From contig JBKPDQ010000098.1 in the NCBI GenBank assembly GCA_046728015.1, positions 1-14,109 of the forward strand: 14,109 bases of DNA. Reading direction: 5' to 3'. Of this stretch, positions 1 to 5,387 are shown one piece after another. Source of the DNA: DATAFO01 sp046728015 (GTDB taxonomy: Bacteria > Actinomycetota > Thermoleophilia > Solirubrobacterales > 70-9). The notes below the pieces were generated by a model, which saw only the letters and a list, made by a program, of their open reading frames with translations, had not been told where the DNA came from and did not search any database. The position numbers and the translations under genes were made by a program. Position 1 is the first letter of the stretch, and each line of letters starts with the position of its first letter.

Positions 1-1004
1 GTCTCCAGGCGCGGGGCCCTGCTCGGCGAACCCTCGGGGTCGAGGTGTGACGGCTCGACTCCGGCGGCAAGCTCCAGCCGCCGGACCTTCTCGTACGTGC
101 GCTGGGCGATCACGCGCTGTCCGGCGAGGGCGTCGCCGATGATCCCGAGGCCGAACATCTGCACGGCGATCACCGCAAGCACGGCGCCGAGGATCAGGGA
201 CTGCACGTGGCCGGTCGAGTCGCCGTTGATCAAGAAGTCGAGGACGAACGGAGACCACGCCGCAAGCGCTCCGACGGCGAAGGCGCACGCGGCGATCGTG
301 AACACCCGCAGCGGCTCATACAGCACGTAGGCCCGGAACACCGCGAGGGCGTTCCTGCGCACGTACGAGCCGGTGGAGTCGAACAGGCGCGACTCGCGCA
401 ACTGCGGATTCGTCGAGATCGGCACGTGCTCGACCGCGACGAGCATCTTGCCGGCCTGGATCAGGCTCTCGAGCGTGTAGGTGAAGTTGGAGACGACGAG
501 CAGCTGAAGCGCCGCCTCGCGGTTGTACGCGCGAAAGCCCGAGGTTGTGTCGGGGACGTCGGTGCCTGACGCCCGCCGGACGACCCAGCTCCCGAGCCGC
601 TGGAGCAGCTTCTTGGAGGCCGAGAAATGCTCGATGCGCGACACGTCGCGGACCCCGACGACCATGTCGGCCCGGCCCGCGAGGATCGGCGCCACCAGCT
701 TTGGGATGTCCTCGGACCGGTACTGGTTGTCGGCGTCGGTGTTGACGATCACGTCCGCGCCCAGCTTCAGCGCGGCGTCGACGCCCGCCTGGAAGGCGGC
801 GGCGAGGCCCTTGTTGTTGGTCAGGCGGACGATGTGGTCGACTCCGGCCTCCCTTGCGGCCGCGCGGGTGCCGTCCGTCGACCCGTCGTCGATCACAAGC
901 CACTCGACCGAGTCGAAGCCCTCGACTTCACGCGGCAGCTGCGCGAGCACGCGAGGAAGCGTCGCCTCCTCGTTCAGGCACGGAATCTGGATGATCAGCT
1001 TCAT
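1..1004 (-). CDS. Family 2 glycosyltransferase (DPM1/polyprenyl-phosphate type), C-terminus cut by window edge
   Basis: The reading frame is open from the ATG at 1004 to the window edge, giving 334 residues without a stop. The N-terminus MKLIIQIPCLNEEATLP is the classic GT-A start. VIDDGSTDGT (37-46) carries the nucleotide-binding aspartates, and NTDADNQY (88-95) is the DXD-type metal site. SGFRAYNREA (155-164) is typical of the dolichol/undecaprenyl-phosphate sugar transferase group. Two hydrophobic segments follow at about 234-258 and 267-292, then a polar tail, so the catalytic domain probably sits on the cytoplasmic face and is held by a C-terminal membrane hairpin. Family knowledge suggests sugar transfer from a nucleotide-sugar to polyprenyl phosphate or a related lipid acceptor; the sugar cannot be read from sequence. 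The gene is divergent from proS with 64 bases between them. The family is confident, the substrate unknown. Confidence 0.9.
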   Translation of the reverse strand, partial: MKLIIQIPCLNEEATLPRVLAQLPREVEGFDSVEWLVIDDGSTDGTRAAAREAGVDHIVRLTNNKGLAAAFQAGVDAALKLGADVIVNTDADNQYRSEDIPKLVAPILAGRADMVVGVRDVSRIEHFSASKKLLQRLGSWVVRRASGTDVPDTTSGFRAYNREAALQLLVVSNFTYTLESLIQAGKMLVAVEHVPISTNPQLRESRLFDSTGSYVRRNALAVFRAYVLYEPLRVFTIAACAFAVGALAAWSPFVLDFLINGDSTGHVQSLILGAVLAVIAVQMFGLGIIGDALAGQRVIAQRTYEKVRRLELAAGVEPSHLDPEGSPSRAPRLE

Positions 1005-1013
1005 GCGGTCGCG

Positions 1014-1019
1014 ATGGTA
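1014..1019 (-). promoter_or_regulatory. Candidate -10 element TACCAT for the glycosyltransferase
   Basis: On the minus strand TACCAT lies 9 bases before the ATG at 1004, and no Shine-Dalgarno sequence lies between. This fits a leaderless or nearly leaderless transcript. No convincing -35 is seen, and the assignment rests on the same spacing recurring at other genes in the window. Confidence 0.35.
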
Positions 1020-1053
1020 GGGCCCGGGCGGGCGCAAAAGCCCGCTCGATAGC

Positions 1054-1059
1054 TAGGCT
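1054..1059 (+). promoter_or_regulatory. Candidate -10 element TAGGCT for proS
   Basis: TAGGCT is followed by 9 bases and then the GTG start of proS at 1069, which would put the transcription start within about two bases of the start codon. There is no Shine-Dalgarno sequence, so leaderless initiation on GTG is likely. The -35 region is not recognisable. Confidence 0.45.
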
Positions 1060-1068
1060 CGCGCCACC

Positions 1069-2754
1069 GTGACGCGGCTGTCTGGCTACTTCCTACCCAC
1101 TCTGCGGGAGGACCCCGCAGACGCCGAATCCCTCTCTCATCGGCTGATGATTCGCGCCGGCCTGGTGCGACAGGTGGGGGCGGGCCTCTTCACCTGGCTT
1201 CCCGCCGGCTATCGCGCGGTCAAGAAGGTCGAGGCGGTCGTGCGCTCCGAGATCGACGCGATCGGGGGCCAGGAGATGCTGATGCCGGTGCTTCAGCCCG
1301 CGGAGTTGTGGCGGAAGACCGGCCGCTACGACATCGACGAGCTGTTCAAGCTCAGGGACCGGCGCGAGGCGGAATTGGTGCTCGCGATGACCCACGAGGA
1401 GAACCTCACCTTCCACGTCGCGCGCGAGCTGCGGTCGTACCGCGAACTGCCGCAGATCCTCTACCACGTCCAGATCAAGGAGCGCGACGAGCCGCGGCCC
1501 CGCGCGGGCGTCCTGCGCACGCGCGAGTTCACGATGAAGGACTCCTACAGCCTCGACCGCGATGAGGAGGGGCTCGAGCGCAGCTACCAGCTGCACATCG
1601 ACGCCTATGACCGCATCTTCGACCGCTGCGGGCTGCGCTGGCACAGGGTCGAGGCGGACGTGGGGATGATGGGCGGCTCCGGCGCTCACGAATACTTGGC
1701 CCCCTGCGAGGCCGGAGAGAACGAGGTCGCGCTGGCGCCGGGGTACGCGGCCAACGTCGAGGTGGCGGGCGCGGAGGCGCAGCCCGTCGAGCTGCCGCCA
1801 CGCCTCGACGAGCCGCGAGAGGCGCCAACGCCCGGCTTGACCACGGTCGAGGAGGTCGCCGAGGCGCTGGGCGTGGCGCGAGGCGCCGCCCTCAAGGCCA
1901 TGCCGATGGTCGTCGAGGGCAGGGGCATGGTCCTGGCGCTCGTGCGCGGCGACCACCGCATCAACGAGATCAAGTTCGCCAACGCGATGGGAGCGCCGGC
2001 CAGGCCGGCGCACGCCGAGGAGATCGAGGCCGAGCTGGGGCCGCCCGGCTTCATCGGCCCGGTTGGCGCCTCGGTGCCCGTGATCAAGGACGCGGCGATT
2101 CAGGGCGAGGGGTACTTCGCCGGCGCGAACAAGCCCGACACGCACCTGATTGGTGTCAGCCCCGGGCGCGACTTCTCGTTCGAGGAGCTCGACATCCGCT
2201 CGGTCGAGGCCGGCGACCTGGCGCCCGGCGGGCAGCCCATCGAGATCGAGCCGGCGATCGAGGTGGGGCAGATCTTCAAGCTGGGGACCCGGTACTCCGA
2301 GCCGCTCGGCGCCACCTACCTGGACGAGAGCGGAACGGAGCGGCCCATCGTCATGGGCAGCTACGGAATCGGTCCCGCCCGGATCGTGGCCGCCGCGATC
2401 GAGCAGGGGGCCGACGACAAGGGCATTGTCTGGCCGCGTTCGATCGCGCCCTGGGAGGTCGAGCTCGTCGGGCTCGGCAGGGCGGGCGAAGAGACGGTCG
2501 AGCGCGCGGGCGAGATCTACGACGAGCTGCGGCAGGCCGGCATCGAGGTCCTGTTCGACGACCGCGAGGCGGGACCGGGGGAGAAGCTCACCGATGCCGA
2601 GTTGCTCGGATGCCCACTGCGCGTCGTGGTCGGAAAGCGCGCGCTGGCTGAGGGTGAGGTCGAAGCGCAGGAGCGGCGATCGGGCGTTGAGCACCGGCTC
2701 GCAGTGAGCGAGGTGGCCCGCCGGGTGGCGGAGATCACCGGTGGGCTCGAGTAG
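1069..2754 (+). CDS. proS: Prolyl-tRNA synthetase, bacterial type with editing insertion
   Basis: This 561-residue cytoplasmic class II enzyme charges tRNA-Pro with proline. The N-terminus (about 1-50) matches the family opening, with SHRLMIRAGLVRQVGAG at 23-39 and WLPAGYR at 43-49. The TxE-type proline-binding loop is THEE at 108-111. Motif 2 is RDEPRPR at 139-145, running into the REFTMKDSYS segment. Motif 3 is MGSYGIGPAR at 429-438, where many relatives have Cys in place of this Ser. Between motifs 2 and 3, about residues 245-375, lies the YbaK-like insertion that hydrolyses mischarged Ala-tRNA-Pro, with NEIKFANAMGAP recognisable. The C-terminal anticodon-binding domain covers about 460-555. 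Length is normal for the bacterial type (about 565-575). The start is GTG with no Shine-Dalgarno but a -10-like box 9 bases upstream. The stop lies inside the next gene. Confidence 0.97.
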   Translation: MTRLSGYFLPTLREDPADAESLSHRLMIRAGLVRQVGAGLFTWLPAGYRAVKKVEAVVRSEIDAIGGQEMLMPVLQPAELWRKTGRYDIDELFKLRDRREAELVLAMTHEENLTFHVARELRSYRELPQILYHVQIKERDEPRPRAGVLRTREFTMKDSYSLDRDEEGLERSYQLHIDAYDRIFDRCGLRWHRVEADVGMMGGSGAHEYLAPCEAGENEVALAPGYAANVEVAGAEAQPVELPPRLDEPREAPTPGLTTVEEVAEALGVARGAALKAMPMVVEGRGMVLALVRGDHRINEIKFANAMGAPARPAHAEEIEAELGPPGFIGPVGASVPVIKDAAIQGEGYFAGANKPDTHLIGVSPGRDFSFEELDIRSVEAGDLAPGGQPIEIEPAIEVGQIFKLGTRYSEPLGATYLDESGTERPIVMGSYGIGPARIVAAAIEQGADDKGIVWPRSIAPWEVELVGLGRAGEETVERAGEIYDELRQAGIEVLFDDREAGPGEKLTDAELLGCPLRVVVGKRALAEGEVEAQERRSGVEHRLAVSEVARRVAEITGGLE

Positions 2755-3340
2755 GCGGCGTCTCTTCGGGATCGACCGCTCGGGGCCGCTGCCGAGGGCG
2801 ACCCGCCGCGGCGCGCCGCTGCACCCGCTGACGATCCCGAACCTGGTCGGCTACCTACGCCTGGCGGCGATCCCCTTGTTCCTCTACCTGGCCTGGGAGT
2901 CCGACGACGGCCGCTACGCGCCCGCGACGCTGATCTACGTCGCGATCACCACCGGCGACTACCTGGACGGCTTCCTCGCACGGGCGACCGGCCAGTACTC
3001 GCGAATGGGCGCGCTGCTGGACCCGATCGTCGACCGCGCGGCCGTGCTCGCCGGGGCGGCGGTGTGCTGGCACTTCGAGCTGCTGCCCCGGTGGGCGCTC
3101 GCGGTGCTGGCGGTTCGCGAGGTGGTGACGCTGGTCCTGGCACAGCTCGCCCTGCGCCGGGGGATCGACATCGAGGTCAACTGGATCGGGCGGATCGGCG
3201 TGTTCGCGGTCTTCGGCAGCATCGGCCTCAGCCTGATGCTCGACTCGTGGGCGATCGACGCGCTGTTCATCCTCGGCGTCGCGATCTCCGTGGGCGCAAC
3301 GTGGGTCTACGTGCGCGCAGGATTAGGCCGCAGCGGTTGA
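2741..3340 (+). CDS. pgsA: CDP-alcohol phosphatidyltransferase (PgsA-like)
   Basis: This 199-residue integral membrane enzyme transfers a phosphatidyl group from CDP-diacylglycerol to an alcohol acceptor in the inner membrane. The family signature DxxDGxxARx8Gx3Dx3D is complete: D73, D76-G77, A80-R81, G90, D94 and D98. These aspartates bind the metals and the last is the general base. Hydrophobic helices occur at about 36-52, 60-72, 102-118, 120-136 and 145-190. The family has six helices, so the length is normal. The GTG start overlaps the end of proS by 14 bases and is preceded by GGAG at about 8 bases, indicating translational coupling. The acceptor (glycerol-3-phosphate, inositol phosphate or another) cannot be decided by eye. 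In Mycobacterium a pgsA2 gene lies a few genes upstream of garA, which resembles this arrangement. The symbol is therefore tentative. Confidence 0.88.
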   Translation: MGSSRRRLFGIDRSGPLPRATRRGAPLHPLTIPNLVGYLRLAAIPLFLYLAWESDDGRYAPATLIYVAITTGDYLDGFLARATGQYSRMGALLDPIVDRAAVLAGAAVCWHFELLPRWALAVLAVREVVTLVLAQLALRRGIDIEVNWIGRIGVFAVFGSIGLSLMLDSWAIDALFILGVAISVGATWVYVRAGLGRSG

Positions 3341-3355
3341 CGGTTTGCAAGCCTC

Positions 3356-3372
3356 AACCTCTACTTGAAGTT
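3356..3372 (+). repeat. Short imperfect inverted repeat over the -35 region of the RsiG-like gene
   Basis: AACCTC and GAAGTT are separated by 5 bases and are inverted with one mismatch. The right half overlaps the -35 candidate TTGAAG (3365-3370). A dimeric regulator could bind here, for example the MerR protein encoded two genes downstream. A 6-base arm with one mismatch can easily arise by chance. Confidence 0.25.
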
Positions 3373-3394
3373 ACTGGAACCGCCGCGATATGAT
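3365..3394 (+). promoter_or_regulatory. Promoter for the RsiG-like/FHA/MerR operon: TTGAAG, 18 bases, TATGAT
   Basis: This is the best-looking promoter in the window. The -35 is TTGAAG (3365-3370), the spacer 18 bases and the -10 TATGAT (3389-3394), close to the housekeeping sigma consensus. Only 8 bases separate the -10 from the ATG at 3403, so the transcript should begin at or just before the start codon and be leaderless. An overlapping alternative, TTGACG (3337-3342) with TCTACT 17 bases later (3360-3365), would give a leader of about 30 bases. Confidence 0.6.
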
Positions 3395-3402
3395 CGCCGC
3401 CT

Positions 3403-3675
3403 ATGAGCGGGATCGACGAAACCTTTCCGGACGTCGGCTCGATGAGCGACGAGGAGCTCAAGGAGCTGATCTCCAAGCTGACCGACGAGGAGCGGGAGAT
3501 CTCGTACCGCCGCCGCCTGATGCACGGCAAGATCGACATCCTTCGAGCTGAGCTCGTGAACAGGCTGCGGGCAAAGCGAGAGGCGGGAGACGCTGCGATC
3601 ACAGGGGCGGACGTGCAACAGCTGACCGACATCCTGTTGGGAAAGGTGCCGTCGCCGCCCGAGGACGAGGGATAG
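3403..3675 (+). CDS. rsiG: RsiG-like protein with a single c-di-GMP-binding motif; putative anti-sigma factor
   Basis: This 90-residue protein is charged and almost entirely predicted helix, with no membrane segment. After a flexible N-terminus, helix one (about 15-26) is followed by a long helix from about 28 to 62. That helix contains E30, S34, R37, H41 and D45 in the exact spacing E(X)3S(X)2R(X)3Q(X)3D known for RsiG, with His in place of Gln. In Streptomyces, RsiG carries two such motifs and holds the sporulation sigma factor WhiG when loaded with c-di-GMP. In Rubrobacter, single-motif RsiG works as a homodimer, and this short protein fits that form. A third helix (about 67-80) ends in a Pro/Asp/Glu tail. 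It leads an operon with the FHA and MerR genes, with a 3-base gap to the FHA gene. No WhiG-type sigma gene is in the window. Assignment rests on motif and architecture only. Confidence 0.65.
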   Translation: MSGIDETFPDVGSMSDEELKELISKLTDEEREISYRRRLMHGKIDILRAELVNRLRAKREAGDAAITGADVQQLTDILLGKVPSPPEDEG

Positions 3676-3678
3676 GCG

Positions 3679-4152
3679 ATGGCGGTCCACTGCCCGGAGT
3701 GCGGGTTCGTCAACCCGGAGGGAGCGAACTACTGTCAGAAGTGCGGTGCCTTTCTGGGCCGCCCGGAGGGCGCTGATGAGCCGACGACCATGACCTACAA
3801 GGTCGACGAGACCGGCGAGTATCAGCCGATCGACATCGACGAGGAGGTCGACAAGGCCGGGGCCGCGCTCGTGATTCGCTCCGGCGGCGGCCGCGCCGGG
3901 GAGAGCTTCACGGTCACCGAGGATCGGATGAGCATCGGCCGGACGCCGGACGCCGCGGTCTTTCTCGACGACGTGACGGTGTCGCGCAACCACGCGTTGC
4001 TGGTGCGCCGCGAGGACGGCTACTACATCGACGACCTCGGCTCGCTCAACGGCACCTACGTGAACCGTCGCCGGATCGAATCGCACAAGCTGGCCGACGG
4101 CGACGAGATCCAGGTCGGCAAGTACAAGCTCAGCTACCTGGAGGCCACCTGA
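3679..4152 (+). CDS. garA: Zinc-ribbon plus FHA-domain protein, GarA/OdhI-like
   Basis: The 157-residue soluble protein opens with a zinc ribbon formed by C5, C8, C19 and C22. A linker contains adjacent threonines T36-T37 in EPTTMTYKVD, comparable with the ETTS phospho-site at the N-terminus of mycobacterial GarA. The FHA domain spans about 62-155: G87-R88, S102 and H105 in DDVTVSRNH, and GSLNGTYVN at 121-129, the phosphothreonine-binding residues. The stretch from VFLDDVTVSR to the end is strikingly GarA-like, including ADGDEIQVGKYKL. GarA binds and inhibits 2-oxoglutarate enzymes until PknB/PknG phosphorylate its N-terminus, after which the FHA domain binds its own tail. A similar switch is inferred here. 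The zinc ribbon is absent from mycobacterial GarA. AGGG precedes the ATG. The stop overlaps the start of the MerR gene, as in Rv1827-Rv1828. Confidence 0.87.
   Translation: MAVHCPECGFVNPEGANYCQKCGAFLGRPEGADEPTTMTYKVDETGEYQPIDIDEEVDKAGAALVIRSGGGRAGESFTVTEDRMSIGRTPDAAVFLDDVTVSRNHALLVRREDGYYIDDLGSLNGTYVNRRRIESHKLADGDEIQVGKYKLSYLEAT
4140..4144 (+). promoter_or_regulatory. Strong Shine-Dalgarno GGAGG for the MerR gene
   Basis: GGAGG lies 7 bases before the ATG at 4152 inside the end of the FHA gene. It supports that start over an internal ATG at 4191 and shows translational coupling of the pair. Confidence 0.6.
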
Positions 4153-4928
4153 TGGCTGTGGCGACCGGAAAGGACGTGTCGGCTCAGGGCATGAGCCCGG
4201 AGGCGCGATCGAACCGCGGCGAGGGCTCGGGCTCGCGGCCGCGCAAGGCGCTGACGATCGGGGCCGTGGCGAAGATCCTCAGCCAGGAGTTCGACGACAT
4301 CTCGATCTCCAAGATCCGCTACCTCGAGGACCAGAAGCTTCTCTCACCGCGCCGCACGCAGGGCGGCTATCGCCTCTACAGCCAGGCCGACGTCGACCGC
4401 CTGCGGGCCATCCTGCGCATGCAGCGAGACGAGTTCCTGCCGCTGCGCGTCATCCGCCAGGAACTTGCGACAGGGGACTTCACGGGCCGCAGGCCCAGCG
4501 AGGAGGGAACCAAGCGCCGAGCCGCGTCCGTCGACGCCCCGGTGACGATGCTCAGCCTCGAGGAGCTGCTCGATCACGCGGGCGTGCAGGAGTCGTTCCT
4601 GCGTGAGCTTCAGGAGTACGGGATCGTCCAGCCCCACCAGCACGACGGCCGTCCGGCGTTCGATGAGACCGACCTCGAGATCGTTCGCGCCGCCGCCGAG
4701 TTGTCGCGCTTCGGGGTCGCCGGCCGCAACCTGCGTGTCTTTCGCAGCTCCGCGGACCGCGAGGCGGCGTTGCTGGAGCAGCTGGTAGGCCCGGCGCTTC
4801 GCTCGCGAAGCCAGGCGCGCCGTAAGGAGGCGATCGAAAACCTGGAGAGCCTCGCGGCGGTCTGCGGCCACCTCAAGCACCTGATGCTCGTCCGCGACCT
4901 GCGCCGCCTGAAGTCAACGGCCGAATAG
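4152..4928 (+). CDS. ftsR: MerR-family transcriptional regulator, FtsR/Rv1828-like
   Basis: This 258-residue DNA-binding protein has a disordered, Ser/Gly/Arg-rich tail of about 33 residues. The MerR winged helix follows at about 34-105: LTIGAVAKIL, then ISISKIRYLEDQKLLSPRR and GGYRLYS, the helix-turn-helix and wing. It continues with ILRMQRDEFLPLRVIRQEL, the same wording as in actinobacterial FtsR (Rv1828). The second half (about 135-258) has no cysteine cluster or evident ligand pocket, so it is not a metal sensor. It resembles the C-terminal domain of Rv1828, with a second MerR-like helical module (LSLEELLDHAGV) and a terminal helical stretch. FtsR is known in Corynebacterium to control ftsZ, and this pairing with a GarA-like gene is the actinobacterial arrangement. 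ATG overlaps the previous stop (TGATG) and has a GGAGG site 7 bases upstream. Confidence 0.87.
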   Translation: MAVATGKDVSAQGMSPEARSNRGEGSGSRPRKALTIGAVAKILSQEFDDISISKIRYLEDQKLLSPRRTQGGYRLYSQADVDRLRAILRMQRDEFLPLRVIRQELATGDFTGRRPSEEGTKRRAASVDAPVTMLSLEELLDHAGVQESFLRELQEYGIVQPHQHDGRPAFDETDLEIVRAAAELSRFGVAGRNLRVFRSSADREAALLEQLVGPALRSRSQARRKEAIENLESLAAVCGHLKHLMLVRDLRRLKSTAE

Positions 4929-5387
4929 GTGCCGAGGGTCACGCGCTCGCGCCTGATCGTCGCCGACCCACAGCGCGTGTGGGAGCTGATCTCCGACCCG
5001 CACAGCCTGCCGCGGTGGTGGCCGCGGACCGTGCGCGTCGAGGACGTGCACGAGGCGGAGGGAAGGCCACGCTGGACGGCCGTCCTCGGCACGGAGCGGG
5101 GAAAGGGGGTGCGAGCCGACTACCGCTGCACGGAGGCCGTCACCGGTGAGCGATACGCCTGGGAGCAGGAGATCACGGGCACCCCGTTCGAGCGGGTGCT
5201 GCGATCCGCCGCGCTGGAGGTCCGGCTCGGTGCCGAGGACGACGGGACACGCGTCACGCTCACAACCGACGAGTCGCTGCGCGGGCTCTCACGGCTTGGC
5301 TCGGTGATGCTGCGCGGCGCCGCCCGGCGCCGGCTCGACGAGGCGCTCAACGGCGTCGAGCTCGCGCTGGTGGGGGAGGGGGCGTGA
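4929..5387 (+). CDS. SRPBCC/START-like small-ligand-binding protein
   Basis: The 152-residue soluble protein starts with GTG immediately after the preceding stop. The opening TRSRLIVADPQRVWELISDPHSLPRWWPRT is characteristic of the polyketide-cyclase/SRPBCC (Bet v1-like) fold: first strand, then the VWxLISDPxxxPxWWP helix pair. Strands follow at about 47-55 (WTAVLGTERG), 61-66 and 75-82 (YAWEQEI). The segment DGTRVTLTTDESL (100-112) is the usual late strand pair, and the long C-terminal helix runs from about 120 to 148. No catalytic residue set identifies a reaction. Such proteins bind a hydrophobic ligand or help lipid or polyketide enzymes. The gene overlaps the downstream FAD enzyme by 4 bases (GTGA), so the two are probably co-translated and may act together (inference). 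No Shine-Dalgarno sequence is clear. Confidence 0.75.
   Translation: MPRVTRSRLIVADPQRVWELISDPHSLPRWWPRTVRVEDVHEAEGRPRWTAVLGTERGKGVRADYRCTEAVTGERYAWEQEITGTPFERVLRSAALEVRLGAEDDGTRVTLTTDESLRGLSRLGSVMLRGAARRRLDEALNGVELALVGEGA

Noticed and set aside
207..1052. Several plus-strand frames opposite the glycosyltransferase
   Set aside because: The minus strand gives a clean family 2 glycosyltransferase running off the edge, so the plus-strand frames are shadows.
1093..2694. Long open frame (533 residues) on the minus strand opposite proS
   Set aside because: It is a shadow: proS has unambiguous motifs on the plus strand, and the antisense translation is rich in low-complexity Arg/Leu/Asp with no recognisable domain, as expected at this GC content.
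3345..3350. TTGCAA palindrome upstream of the RsiG-like gene
   Set aside because: Six bases is too short to distinguish from chance, and it has no regular distance to the promoter.
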